This document shows positions 11,332 to 25,300 of a stretch of 64,000 nucleotides of DNA, one piece after another. The notes below the pieces were generated by a model that saw only the letters and a list, made by a program, of their open reading frames with translations, did no database searches and had not been told where the DNA came from. The translations under genes and the position numbers were made by a program. This stretch comes from Bolinopsis microptera (taxonomy: Eukaryota; Ctenophora; Tentaculata; Lobata; Bolinopsidae): assembly GCF_026151205.1 (NCBI RefSeq), contig NC_087077.1, positions 18,150,475 through 18,214,474 of the forward strand, read 5' to 3'. Position 1 is the first letter of the stretch, and each line of letters opens with the position of its first letter.

Positions 11332-11415
11332 ATCTGAAACTACTAGGTTCCGTACAGACTCAACTCTGCACCCGTGTCAATATGTTCATTATATGCAAGC
11401 CTCTTGATTTATAAT
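11332..11415 (+). repeat. 84-bp perfect direct repeat, copy 2
   Basis: This matches 11,015-11,098 without visible differences. The 233 bases between the copies have no recognised content. The lack of divergence suggests a recent local duplication. Confidence 0.9.
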
Positions 11416-13309
11416 TGGCATAAGGACAAAGAAATGTTTTTGTGTACGGTCCAAGAGTTAACATTTTACAATACTGAGCAAGAAGTACTAATATACGGCT
11501 GGCAACATGAACAATCTGCACTGTATGCCACAAACCGTGGTCGTACAGTTGCAGCATTATCTTTGTTAAAGATTATTTCCCAGTAACAATTTGATTTGAC
11601 AACTTCAATCAATGGTCAATTGTTTCCATCTATCTGAAACAGATTCTACCAATGATGATTCAAGATGCATACTTATGATAAGAAGTAATCATGTCTAAAA
11701 TTGTTCTTTTTTCTCCAGCATTCCAGATTTTCTATTGACGATTCAAATTGTATTTGCTAACAGTTAAAACAATGCAGTAGTACTCATTTTTCTATCGTGT
11801 TTTGCAAAACAACATATTTCCTATCGTGATTCCATCCAACATTTTAGAAATCGCAGTCAGACCGGCCCCTTTTAAGGAAATAAGCACTTGCAATGTTTTG
11901 ACTAGTTTAAAACATTAGCAATTTTCCCAAGGAATATGGCACAACTGGGTGGCAAAAAGGTACTATCACTCATTACTCAGCTTTTAAAAACGACCACGTT
12001 ATTTACAATTTACAACACGACATAGCACTCCAGCATGTGACTAACTGGACTCATTAATGATCTATTGTTGAGCTCTGAGAATGGCTGCCACCTAGAAAAC
12101 CGTCTACCCCTTCTAGAATTCCAGGTTTTTAATACAAGCTAAAAAGTCTCCTATTTCTCTGACAACAAATAGCAAATAGAAATATAATACATAATTTTGG
12201 AACGCTACAATTTAAATAAATTACACAAACCATTTCTACGTCCTACAATACCATTGATTTAACAAGAAACTATAAAAATTGTTACACTCAATTCTTTATT
12301 GACCATTAAAACCTCCTCAAAACGTCATAAACATTAAAATTTAACTTGAACATAAATTTCAAATAGAATTAGAAACTACAGGTCAACTTCGAACTCCGGA
12401 CCATTTTAACTACATACGATAGCCGGAAAATTTAAAAATAAAATTAGGTCGGAAAAAAATTTGATGTACGAAATCGTAAGCAAATTTTAAATTTTTACTT
12501 GATGATACTATCAAATCCTGGACCAGTCTCGGAGTTCGTGGTTTCGCCGTGAATAAATTATTGACAAAAACACATATATAACAGTTCTATAACCTGTTGA
12601 TAAGGATCACAGAAATTTATTCTTTAGAAAGTAGCCGTTTAGACTCAAGAGTCAATACCAACTAGCGAAGTAATATTAATAATTTAAATATGATAACAAT
12701 AATAATTTAGATGTAAAAAACAATCAAACCGCAATTTGCACGAGTTTTCACTAATTTAGATGAATCAAATTTATTGAAAACTTCTAATTAATCGAGATTC
12801 CTAAAAATCGCGGTTTTATTGTATTAAATTACGTTCATATGTAATGCATATTTGTGATATTTCTTTAGAAACGAAAACTTCGACATTTTACAATTGGTCC
12901 AATTTAAGTCGCAAGGCGTTCAGTGTTCACCTTCGTTATTAATCTGCAAACCGGATCTTTAATGTAACGTTAGGGTTTTCTGACTAATTTAGTACTACAT
13001 AAATGTAATTGGTACTCTGAATTTAAACTTGAATCAAATCTAACGATACGTTAAACGTTATACTCTTAAACTTTTATAGCTCTAAACTTATAGGACTTAA
13101 AAATAATGGTGTAATGTGACACGACTCACACGCATGAAAAATAGTGAAAAATGAAAAATACCACGTCGAAAATCTAACAAGAATAGTGGTCTTTACAATT
13201 ACAACTTGGTAAAGAAGTTGTACAACATAATATTACTTAAATAACCGTTTAACGGCAAATACTACAGTTTAACTTAGTCTTATAATAGCTTCCAATTGTA
13301 ACTAGCAAG
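11416..13309. other. AT-rich 3' flank / 3' UTR of the FMR1/FXR-type gene
   Basis: No coding frame is supported. Reverse-strand AATAAA signals, for example near 12,296, could end the minus-strand transcript whose stop codon is at 13,310-13,312. The exact 3' end cannot be placed from sequence alone. Confidence 0.4.
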
Positions 13310-16300
13310 CTAGTTAGCCGGGCTAAACTCGCACACTAGAGCCTCATTGACCATTGTCTGTAGGATCTGTTCCCCCGCGTTCTCAACTACTTTTGTGATG
13401 TTCTCGTTTTCCTTCTTCTGGTTGTCTACCTTGACGTTCTGGTTGTTAATCGTAGTCGGTTGGACGTTTCGGTTGTTTTCCTTCTGAAATAACAGTTAGT
13501 AAAATGTAATAAATTATGTGGTATTGGTCACAAAGAATCTTCCTGCCCATAATTAGGTCTGCTTGAAATTGAATTGTGTTCAACCATAATTTGGAGGAAT
13601 TTATTTATAATCTCTCACAATGCGTTGAGGTTGTGTGTATGCGATTATCGTTAGGATATTAAATGCCCAAAACAGTAGAAATTGTGTAATGATTCGTGGA
13701 GCTAGTAGATAAATAGATAATATGCATCGTTAACCGGGAAAAACTGGACTGATTTCTGTTACTCAACAGAGGTTTGCCGTTAATTTCAGCAGCGCTGCGC
13801 TGGTGTTGATAATTATAGCAGCGCTGGTGTTACTTTAATCCGTGCAGTAGGATTCGTTCATAATTCTGATTAATTGAGCGTTTATCAAGCAGCAAAATTT
13901 GTAACTGAAGACTTGTACAATTGCAGTTCTTTAAAAATATCCAAAATTGAGGCCCCTCGGCCTCGCAGTTTTATCAGTTCAAATAAGGCTAGATATAATG
14001 ATACTCATATTCTTTGGATGTTAATAAAATTATCGGATAATCGTCGATCCCCATCCCAGACGGAAGGACTAAACACACGAAGACTTACATCTTCATCTTG
14101 GAAGGTTACGGGTTTATCAACGGTGCTGATCTGTTCTGCCTTGATCAGGTCCTCTATAGCGGCTTGCTGTTCAGTTCTTACTTCCTCTGCTTTCGTCTGG
14201 GGAAAATGGAAAATACTTTAATAGACTATGGTCCACAAATTTTATCAGGCTCTACCAGATTTAGACGACAAGCGGCGTTTGCTTTCTAACCAGGCTTGAT
14301 AAAAATAATAACTATTAACACTTAAAACCTATACAGCGAAATGTACATACCTTATCTCCGGCCAAAGCAGAACCAATCTTCTCATTGGCTAACTTGATGT
14401 CCACTCTCGGTTTCTGCAAGACAGGTTTAGACAAGGGCTTAGTTCCAGCAGGTTTATTGAGTAGAGGAGTAGATTTACTGGGTAGACTGGCCCGGTGATC
14501 TCTACTGGGGACTGGACGAGGGCTCTCCCTGACCCTCCTTCCAGCTGGGTCACGTACGTGGGTACGGTACGTCTCACGGGGAGCGTTATCTCGAACGTTC
14601 TCGCGCTGGTATTGGGGTCTCCGTTGTAGTGGCTGCCTGGGGCTCGGGATCTTTGATTCTTCTGAGGTGATAGGGTTTGTTCACATCTAATAAAGACGTG
14701 AATTAAACGTAATTTTTGAGATATTTTCTTTTCTTCAACACTTTACAGTTCACAGCTTTTAGTCTACTAAATATTTTTCGTCAACAACAAAAACAGAGTA
14801 CGTAACATCTGGTACAATATGATGACCTGAAAATCGCATTTTTGCAGCAAAATATTAACAACAACATTTCCATTCGTACTTGTTGAACGGTATTTAACAC
14901 CATACGTTTTTACACATAAAACGATTAAAAAACGATCGCAATTTTATACTCTGATATAAAATATTGCTACTCTAATATAAAATATTTCTATCATATACAA
15001 AATTAACGCCTAGATAGAAACTTTACTGACCTTGCAGCTGTACTTGTTTTATATGGGCCTCGTGTTTGGCTGGCGGAGGGGGAGCAGGCTTTACAAACTC
15101 AACTTCTAGGGGCTCTGTCTGTGTCTCTATTGTAAGACCTGCAGCCATAACTTGAAAGAAAAACTTGATAGAATCAATCCCACCCAGATACCTAAGAAAT
15201 CACTTTTTTTAAATAGTGCAACTCATTATAAAACTCACGTTCAATCCTGGGCATGTCCATGGGGGGCAGTGTTGGAGTCTGGTTGTGATCGATGGTTGCC
15301 TGCCTGGTCAACATAGCAGCGGGAGTAGAAGTACAGTCAGGTACCAGTGGTGTTACACCCTTCTTATCTGCCTGAGAGAATTACGTTATAACTTATATTA
15401 TATAACACTGTAATCTAACACTTCGTTAGTAAAACAATATCCCAAATAGTTTATGAGTCCTGCATGAAGGATTAAGTTATCTAAAATCTGAGAGTCTCCA
15501 CTCAGTTTTTCAAACAAATAGTTGTCGACGTTTCGGCCCACGCCTTTGTCATGGACAGCTATTTGTTTGAAAAACTGAGTAGAGACTCTCACTTTGTCCC
15601 AAAACATCAATCATTATATGATCGACCCACTCAAAAGAGCGAAAACAGATTATTAAAATTACGTTATATCAAAACCCTTTCTATTCGTCAGGCATCCCAC
15701 AACACATAGTTTACCGGTGAAAGTTTTACCGGCCTTTTGTTTTTCCAGGACTTAGACCTTATATTAGTACTGCCAAGGATGATGTGATTAGATGCTACAG
15801 TTATATTTTTAGGTCTGTAAATGTACTATCTTTATTCGAACCATCTCATGTTTATTGTTTATTGTTTGATTGTGTACCTGAACTTATGCACTGCGTAAGG
15901 AAATTATGACTCAGCCGACCGCGCCACATACCTTGGCTCCTATTTTGCTACATTACTATAATTTGCTACCATTAACACTGAACCTGCTATCAAACCAGAC
16001 TGACCATCGCGAATGCTACCGGCTGTCAGATTTGGTGGAAATAAGTGATCTGACCTCCTCAGTGATCAGCGATGAATTTAGAGGGAGGCATGATGATTGT
16101 TGATAGAATGCGATAATAATGTCTTCCATCTTCCGATATTTATAATTCCTATGACACCTGCTCGGCTCAGGTACTTTTATAATTTTGCCTCTCTAAATTG
16201 GTCACTGAGATGGTAATGGTATCATTGAAAATGGCCCCATCTCCCCGTTTTTAATCTCTATTGAAAGTTATCGCTCTGTAGTCTGTTCTCCTATCTCCCG

Positions 16301-19300
16301 AATACTCAGACCTAATCATCTTAGATTCTCAGTAGCTAATAATAGTAATTACCGGACGTGACCGGTCCAGTTAAATACGAGTTCAACCATATTCGGTATT
16401 CCACTCAAGCAGCTAAACCAATTCCTCGTCTTACTTTGGGTCAATTATTTTTCTCCTAATTCATTTAGTTTTGAAGAAATTTGTTGGAAAAGAAACTAAG
16501 CAAGTCCTCTGTTATTGTTATAACTAATTATTCATTATCCCTATCCTCTCAGAGAACGAGTAATTATAATGAACAAAATACCAAGATCACCGAGTCCATA
16601 ATATTAGTTGTTTGAGTACAAAAATTTTCGTTCCCCTGTGTTAGTTTATCATTAAGTTGTTGCTTCACTCTTCAGGGCATAATGATACTTATCACAGTGC
16701 AATGATGAATACCGACCTTAATCTCGAACATAAGTTTTCATTTGTAGTTTTTACATGGTTTATTGAAAATGTTTTATTGAAAATGTATGTGCGGGTAAAA
16801 CTTGAGCCTAAGACGTTCTGCCCCCGTTCTTTTCTATAATAAAAGATCTATTGTATTGAGTATTTGTAATAAAGCGATTTTATGATATTTTTCTGAAATA
16901 TACAGGGTGGGCCAAAAGTCAGTGTGCAAACGTTGGCCTTAATAGCTCAGTCACTGAGTGCCCAATTGAAATACTTCCTTCTGGTATGACTTAGTACCAC
17001 CACTGGTTCGAGGAATTTGTCAACTCGAAAAATATTCGCGTTCATTTTTTTCAAATGGAGGTTCATTTTCACATTTATTTGATAGTTTGGATAGTCGGAT
17101 CAAGCTAAATGTTATTGAATTGTGTTTGGCCATTCGAATTACGTTTGTCCTGAAAGAATTAGAACTGTAGCTTCTCATATGACCGAGATATGAAGCATAA
17201 CGAGTTTATTCATTACGTGTGATCAGGTGATTGGTCTACCTAATCACGTGATAAGGTGACCCCGTTAACTGCCCCGTTAAACATTATGGGAATTGTTAAG
17301 GGTGCCCAATTAAGGTGTCGTGTCACGGTGTCACATAATCACCCAGTCAATTTTGTTAACGAGATACACAAAATGCTTGATAACTTCGTCATTTCTAATC
17401 CGTTTTGCCTCATGTTTTCAGATCATATGCAACATTTGATAATCTACCGTCTCTGAAAAAAATTAGGCGTTCAGCATGTTCAGAGAAAACAATATAGGTG
17501 TTTTAATATTGAATGGGCGTGGTCTAAAATATTCGAATTTTCAAATTTTGACGACGGAATCCTCGAACCAGTAAGTACAGTATGCCATCTGCAAAGCAAC
17601 AGCTCTCAAATATAAAACACGGCGGAGGTATAAGACCCAACGTTTGCACACTGACTTTTGGCCCACCCTGTATATTTCACATATTATGTAAGCCACCTAA
17701 CCGCCGGAGTAGGTGGTTCGACTAACGTTATCAACGATCCCTTATGAGGATGCTCCAAATAATAGGGTCCACCGGTTTAAGTCCTGGATCGCCTCCAGGT
17801 CCCAGAAATTCTTATTTAATAAATTGGAGCAAACAAACTACGATCTGCTTACGGGACAACACTATGTCAGATACCTCAATACAAGCTTCCCAATAACTTT
17901 ATTGACGAAACTCTAGATCTCTGTCTCACGGGAAAAGCTTAAAAGATCACCCGAGAACGGAGACCTACTTGATCAAACTCTGTAATTTGATTAGCTTGCT
18001 GGGCCGGTATCAGCCATATAGTGGGAGCTGAGGCACGTACGTCCAGTGCACCAAAAGTGGGGATTTTGTGATTCCTGTCCGCCGCTTTAAAAGACTGTAT
18101 TTAAGGTTTATCTCTGTATCTGTAAAACAATTATCTGTTCTTTAGTGGCAGTCCTCCGGCCTCAACATGCTGACGGTGACTCGTTACTCGCTAGTGACTC
18201 TGAATAGTTTCTTACGTCGGCAAGGTTATCAGACCGGTAAATTGAGAGTTTTATTTTTGTTTTTTATTGAATATCTAAAAAACGATGACCGTTTGTCTCT
18301 ATAAGTTGTCCCTGGCTGGATCAATAGTTTATAATAACGATGCACTAACGACAAGCTTAAACTTAGCTCCATGAGACAGAGCACGACTATCATTTAAAAG
18401 ATAATGACCGGTGATTAGACAGGGTAGTCAGACCAACAATGCTGAATTTTTTATCATTTAAATATATTCTGACATTTTTTGACTCGTATATGAGCTGCTA
18501 AATGCTATTAGCTTTGATTGCTCACAGCTTTCCAACCTATTTGCAGAATAGAGACAAACAGTAGTTTAGTCGCATGCAGCGTGCCAACTAAGGAACTAGT
18601 CGATATTCAATACGCCTGTTTTCACTGCTCGAGCATTATATAAGTTGTGATGAATGCCGAGGCAGTGTTATCATTTGTTAGGGTAAGCTACAAATTTTAC
18701 AAAAATTTGTGTTTCCTTAGTTTCTTAAGCAACTGTTAAGCTGTTATTGTAATATTGCAATATCTACGACTTTTACACAACATATAATGCCTCATAATTT
18801 CGTTTATTTTTAATTCTCTTTGCTGTATTGTATATTATGTACTATTTGTATAAGTTTCAAATCATGTGGTCTTAACATAAGGTCATGGTCAAAGAGTACA
18901 TAGTGCTATTTCTAGAAATAGTAAATATGTACCTCATGTGACCCATCATAGTCAGGAAACATTCTCAGTCATTTAATCAGACTCTGGTCCAACGCGGATA
19001 AATTCGCTTAACATTAAAATTAAGCCCAATTTGTAGTCTTCAAGACAGATGCCATCTCAGGATATTCACAGTCATGGTCGTCTAATTCTATTCATTATAC
19101 AGAGAATTAGACACTTGGCCAATAAGCTGTTTTCAACTATGTACAGGATACAGGGTTTACGTTTTGACTTTGGAGAGAAACAGTACACAAATTTTCTTTT
19201 GCATACCTTGTTCAAAGCTGGTAATTAATAATCCCACGGTCATCTATAGTACAAACATTATCATGTTTATGATTGCTATGATTATAGATATTTACTCATT

Positions 19301-22300
19301 GATTTCCTTGTTAATATTCAAAGTATTTATTTTAAACAGAGGGCTCTACATTTGAGATGAAAAGTTTGCATTCATTGCGCCATCTTTGATATCTGCTTGA
19401 GTGCTCGACTTATTGTTATGGGAGGAAAAGTCAACAAGTAAAATGAACTGAGATTATTTAATAATTTTTTGCTTCGTTGACTGAGAGTGAGTAACTGAGG
19501 TCTGTTCCTAAGCCGAACCATTTCCATATTATCTATTTCATTTCCATCAACAGTGATATTGGCTGTTATATTTCTGACAGTTCAAGCTAAGATCTACAAT
19601 GTGGACTCAGCATGTAACGTAGTATCAATAGTCCTGAGCCTGAATAGCCTAATATTATGGGATAAACCTTCCATGGTAATGTTCCATCCTGAATAAACCG
19701 CACATAAACCAGTCTAGGGATGAGTCGGATGGCGAGACATATCGAATCTAACTGTCACTCTAACTACTTCTAACTCTTGTCGTTGTGGTGAAAATTAATG
19801 GAATTAGTAGTTAGATAATGCACCTGGTACAGGTTTCGCATCTAGAAGAAATTCTGAAATTTGGTTCAAAGATGGGAAACAACTGTTTGTCTCCAGAGAT
19901 TTTTCGTTGCTTTACAAATGAATTTTGATGCAATTTAAAGCAGCTGTTTCCTGTTATTTGATACTAGTTTTATTATCTTTTTGTATTTATTGATATGATA
20001 AAAGAATGCAGTGTAGGTTATAAACCTCATACTTAGTTCACCCCAGCCCAAGTTTTCCTAGGGCGCCCCTATCGCTAGAGAACATCTTTTATAAATCATA
20101 GTGGCTGTAGTGTACTCAGGAGGCCATGAAACAATCTTCAGACTTATATTTATATTTTACATGGACAACTTTAAATCAACAATTTGAGAAAATCATTATT
20201 AAATTTTATCATTATATGATTATCTTGTTGCACTCGCAGCAAGTTGTGAGTTCTCGCCACAGTAAATCTGATAATGACAGAACGCAGCAGCTCAGTTCTT
20301 TAATTGCTGCCGCATTGATTTTACACACTGTCTGGTTTATCTGAAAGTGCATAAACTGGATGTATAATCATGTGATTAGTGATATATAATATATATACTG
20401 ATAACCACTGGCGACTATCATTATTCAATTGTGGTTACTGTCATGGTTAAGATTCTGATAAGCCGATTCGGAATGTTCAGTGACCCGTATAAATTGAAGA
20501 ACAAAACTATTGTCCTCTTCCTCTTATATAGCTAGTATAAAGATATTTATCAAAACACAAATAAACTAAATTTATCAGCCTTCTTTTCTATATTTTGTCA
20601 TCACTTTCTAATTCTTTAGAATTAAAGTCGTGAATCTTCCTTTAATTACCCTAAACCTCAGCTGTATTGCTCCTCAACACTGGCTGTTTTCTAGTTCGGT
20701 AATTAACGCGTATTTTCCCAGAAAACGTGTCTCAGTCTGTGATTAGCACTTGTCATGTTATTTCAGCTGCTCGTGCATGACCGTGAAATATTTCGTATTA
20801 CTTTACTGTTTTTCAACAGTAATAGGCAATGATAACTATTGAAATGATATGCATAAGATTGTATCGTATGTAACCATATTGATTATGTTATCGGCAATAA
20901 ACAAAGGCTAAGATGGCAAAAAAGTAGATGAAAAAAAAGAAAGAATTGTAAACCTAATAATAAATGCTTTTGGAAGATCAAATAATGTTAGGACGCAAGG
21001 TCTTAGACTTGATTGCTATTATATTAGAATTAAAATGTATGGATCTTTCCTGGGAACTGGTGAAATTTCTCGATATTTCTTCATATTTGAACGGTTTAAT
21101 CGTCGAACACTACAGATTATAACCGAAAAGAACAATTTGTTCCGGGAACAAATGCTTTCATAATTTGCGTTCTGATTATTGCCGTTAAGGTATGATGATT
21201 AGCGAATAGCGATATAACCATACAAATTCACCAACTTCACTTCGATAGTAATTTATCCGGTATTCGTTAATGGCTTCAATGCAACATCAGCCTAGGTTGA
21301 CGACAATTTCAATCGTTTTTGCGAATGTTGAATACTTGATGAGATATCTATCAATCTTTACACGATATGTAAACGGGGTTTATTTGTTATATTATGTAAA
21401 TGTAGTCTTGTGTAGTATTAATACCAGTTAAGTATTATGTAAATGAGTAGTGAGTACTGATTTGAATTGGAACATCGAGTTCCGGTCTGCAGGGAGGGGG
21501 TTATTCGAGGGGGATTATTCGAGATCAAACACAAGAATATATCTTTAGACCATCTGGAGTAAATAAAGTCTAAAGCTGGTAAGTAGGCAGGTTAGCATGT
21601 ATGCCAAGCTAGAGCTGAGGTTGTAACTGAGGTTAGCTAACAATTAAACTGGCGTGCAGCCTGCTTACTATACAGGCAGGTGTGACTTCAATTAACTCAT
21701 TAACTGGAACATGAACAGTAATGAATTTAGGAGTTTGAATTCGAAGCAACACTCACGATTAAGTGAGATATTACAGATATTAAGAAAAACCTAAACCTCA
21801 TGACCCCACATCTAGAAAGCCGGCAGATAATCTGAGAGGAAATTTGGATTTTGGAGGAAATTTGAGGCATAAGAAAATTGTTCAGAGGGGAAACATTGAT
21901 CTGCGAGGAAGTTTAAAACTTTTTGGATGTGGGCTCATTATTCTCGGAACCATTTATATTTATAACTATAAAACCAACTATAAACTAACACGCTAAACTC
22001 AAGTAGATTACAAGGCAGTAAATAAGATGATCCCAGCTAACAACGAGACCCTATTTGGAGATTGGAGCGCTCTGAAGCGGGGAGGTGCCACGACGTGGGG
22101 AGTGCTGACCCTGCTGCTGTCTCTCGCTGGAAATTCCATCATCCTTCTAGCTTCCATCCAGCACAAGGCTGTGCAACAAAGCAAGATGACTGTGACTTTA
22201 ATAGAGCATGTGGCGGGATCGGACTTGGGAATAGCTGTTTTAGGTATTTTACCCGATGTTGTCACTTTGTTTGCTTTTGATTGGAGAGTAGTTGAATGGT

Positions 22301-25300
22301 TTTGCGTTGCCAGGTTTGGACTTCATGGCGTTTTTGTTTCAACCAGCACCTACTTGGTGTGCGCCCTGAATGTCTGCAAACTTTTTAGCTTAAAGTTCCC
22401 CTTGCGAAGTAGGCTTTGGACTAAAACATTTGCGAACTATATGGCGATAGCGATCTGGACTTTCTGTTTCGTTGCCTCCGGTGCGATTACCGCTATTGCA
22501 ATGAAGTTTGAAGAAATGATCTTCGACTTCAGACTTAACATGTGCATGTACAAAGTAACCACCGACCCAATGAAGCTTGTGGGTATAATCCAGACCATGC
22601 TCCAATGGACAATCCCTAACATAGTGGTCCTATCTTCGTCAATATGGATCCTGGTGATAGCTAAACGTAAAGCTCGACTGGTGAAGCGGTGGCGTTGGAG
22701 AAGTGTCCTGACTATTTTGCTGATTGCGGCAGTCTATTGTGTGTCGTATTTGCCGTTGAGCACCTGGTTCACCATAGTCAATTTTGTGTTGGTAAAAGGA
22801 AAAGCTATGGTTGAGACCGTTAATAAAGCTGACGAAACAGTCTTGGTGTACGTAGAATATGACATGAAAGGAGATCCCCTATCAAATTTCGGTTACTCTA
22901 CGCTCTTTCTTCTCCTCTGCATGCTCACATACTTGAGCAGTGTGGCAAACATTTTCATTTACTATGTGTCCATGAGCAGTTTCCAGAATGCCATGAACGG
23001 GTTTCTTCGGATAAAGGCGAAAAGGAACCAATCTCTTAACTCATCAACGACCAAGAAGAGTGACAGTTTAATAAGAGTAGTAAACCATAATCCTTGTGTG
23101 GCGGCAAGTTTGTAAATACTCATGTTCGTGTTCCCTGTTTATGTATTACTTAAACAATCAACAATCAATCCATCCAATGAACCGATCGTACACTTCCTCA
23201 GTGGATTCCTCAGATAATCTGCGAGAAAAATTTTAATTTTGGAGGAAATTAGGTGGCAAAGAGGACATTTTTTGAAGACCTGACCTTTTTTAAGAGCAAA
23301 AGACAATTTGGGGGGGGGGGGGGGGAATTGATCTGTGAGGAAATTTAAAACTTACTGGATGTTTGATCATGACTCTAGTTACTATTTATAGCTAACACGC
23401 TAAACTCAAGTAGGTTACAAAGGCAGTAAATAAGATGATCCCAGGAAACAACGAGACCCTATTTGGAGATTGGAGCGCTCTGAAGCGAGGAGGTGCCACA
23501 ACATGGGGAGTGGTGACCCTGCTGCTGTCTCTCGCTGGAAACTCCATCATCCTTCTAGCTTCCATCCGGCACAAGGCTGTGCAACAAAGCAAGATGACTG
23601 TAACTTTAATAGAGCATGTGGCGGGATCGGACTTGGGAATAGCTATTTTAGGTATTTTACCAGACGTTGTCACCATGTTTGCTTTTGATTGGAGAGTAGT
23701 CGAATGGTTTTGTGTTGCCAGGTTTGGCCTTCACAGCGTTTTTGTCTCAACCAGCACCTACTTGGTTTGCGCCCTGAATGTCTGCAAACTTTTTAGCTTA
23801 AAGTTCCCCTTGCGAAGTAGGCTTTGGACTAAAACATTTGCGAACTATATGGCGATAGCGATCTGGACTTTCTGTCTCGTTGCCTCCGGTGCGATTACCG
23901 CTATTGCAATGAAGTTTGAAGAAATGATCTTCGACTACAGACTAAACATGTGCATGTACAAAGTAACCACCGACCCCATGAAGCTTGTGGGTATAATCCA
24001 GACCATGCTCCAATGGACAATCCCTAACATAGTGGTCCTATTTTCGTCAATATGGATCCTGGTGATAGCTAAACGTAAAGCTCGAATGGTGAAGCGGTGG
24101 CGTTGGAGAAGTGTCTTGACTATTTTGCTGATTGCGGCCGTCTATTGTGTGTCGTATTTGCCGTTGAGCACCTGGTTCACCATAGTCAATTTTGTGTTGG
24201 TAAAACGAAAAGCTATGATTGAGACCGTGAATAAAGCTGACGAAACAATCTTGGTGTACGTAGAATATGACATGAAAGGAGATCCCCTATCAAATTTCGG
24301 TTACTCTACGCTCTTTCTTCTCCTCTGCATGCTCACATACTTGAGCAGTGTGGCAAACATTTTCATTTACTATGTGTCCATGAGCAGTTTTGAGAATGCC
24401 ATTAAAGGGTTCCTTCGGCTAGAGGTGAAAAGGGACCAGTCTCTTAACTCATCAATGACCTTGAAGAGTGACAGTTTAAGGAAAGTTGTAAACCATAATC
24501 CATGTGTGGCGGTAAGTTTGTAATTACTCATTTTCATGTTCACTGTTTATGTATTAATTGAATTAATCCATCCAATCGTACACTTATCTTCCTCAGTCGA
24601 TCGAACATTGATTGACGGATAGTATCTGCCATCTAGCTACAAACTATGTTCTTTTAAGGATTAGAAGGTATGTTCCTCGTGCTATCGCTTTAATTGTCAG
24701 TCTTTAAACCGATCGCTAAAGAACATTGATTGATAAGCATGATAAGAAGATTTAATCGAACGTATCTATCGGCTGGTAAAAAGCGCGCCAAACTTTATGT
24801 TACAGTAAATGCGCGGGCTAGATACTTTATTCATGATTTTGCGAACCAAACTAGCGGTAACAAATAGTTTTGGTTGCGCTCCATGTAGGGTAGGAGAATT
24901 TGTGATAAGAGAGAAGGTGTAGGCCGAAGGTTTTTAACAATGTTAAAATAAACATGCTCTCTTGCTATTTTGGTTCATTAGGTTATCAGTGATTTTATCG
25001 AATCTTTGATAATTATTCTATACAATTGTTAGTTTTCACTCTTACGAGAGGGTCGAATGTCACGGTCGATCATTATTTTGATAAGGGAGACAAATGAAAG
25101 TCTCAAATTCAATCAAGTGAAGACTCTCGTGCTTCGTCTTATCAAAAATGGTGGTTTCAATCCCAAGAAATTTAATGATAGAGTCATGATTTTGCTCTGG
25201 CCATTGATCTTTCGTTCTTTCTTCAGAAAATTAAAGGATTACCAAGTTAAGTAAGAGCAGCAGAAAACCAATGCCGACAGAGATTTTTTAAGAAACCGAA

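Noticed and set aside
22008-22605. Minus-strand open frames opposite the GPCR genes
   Set aside because: They recur at the same offset in both copies as shadows of the conserved receptor frames.
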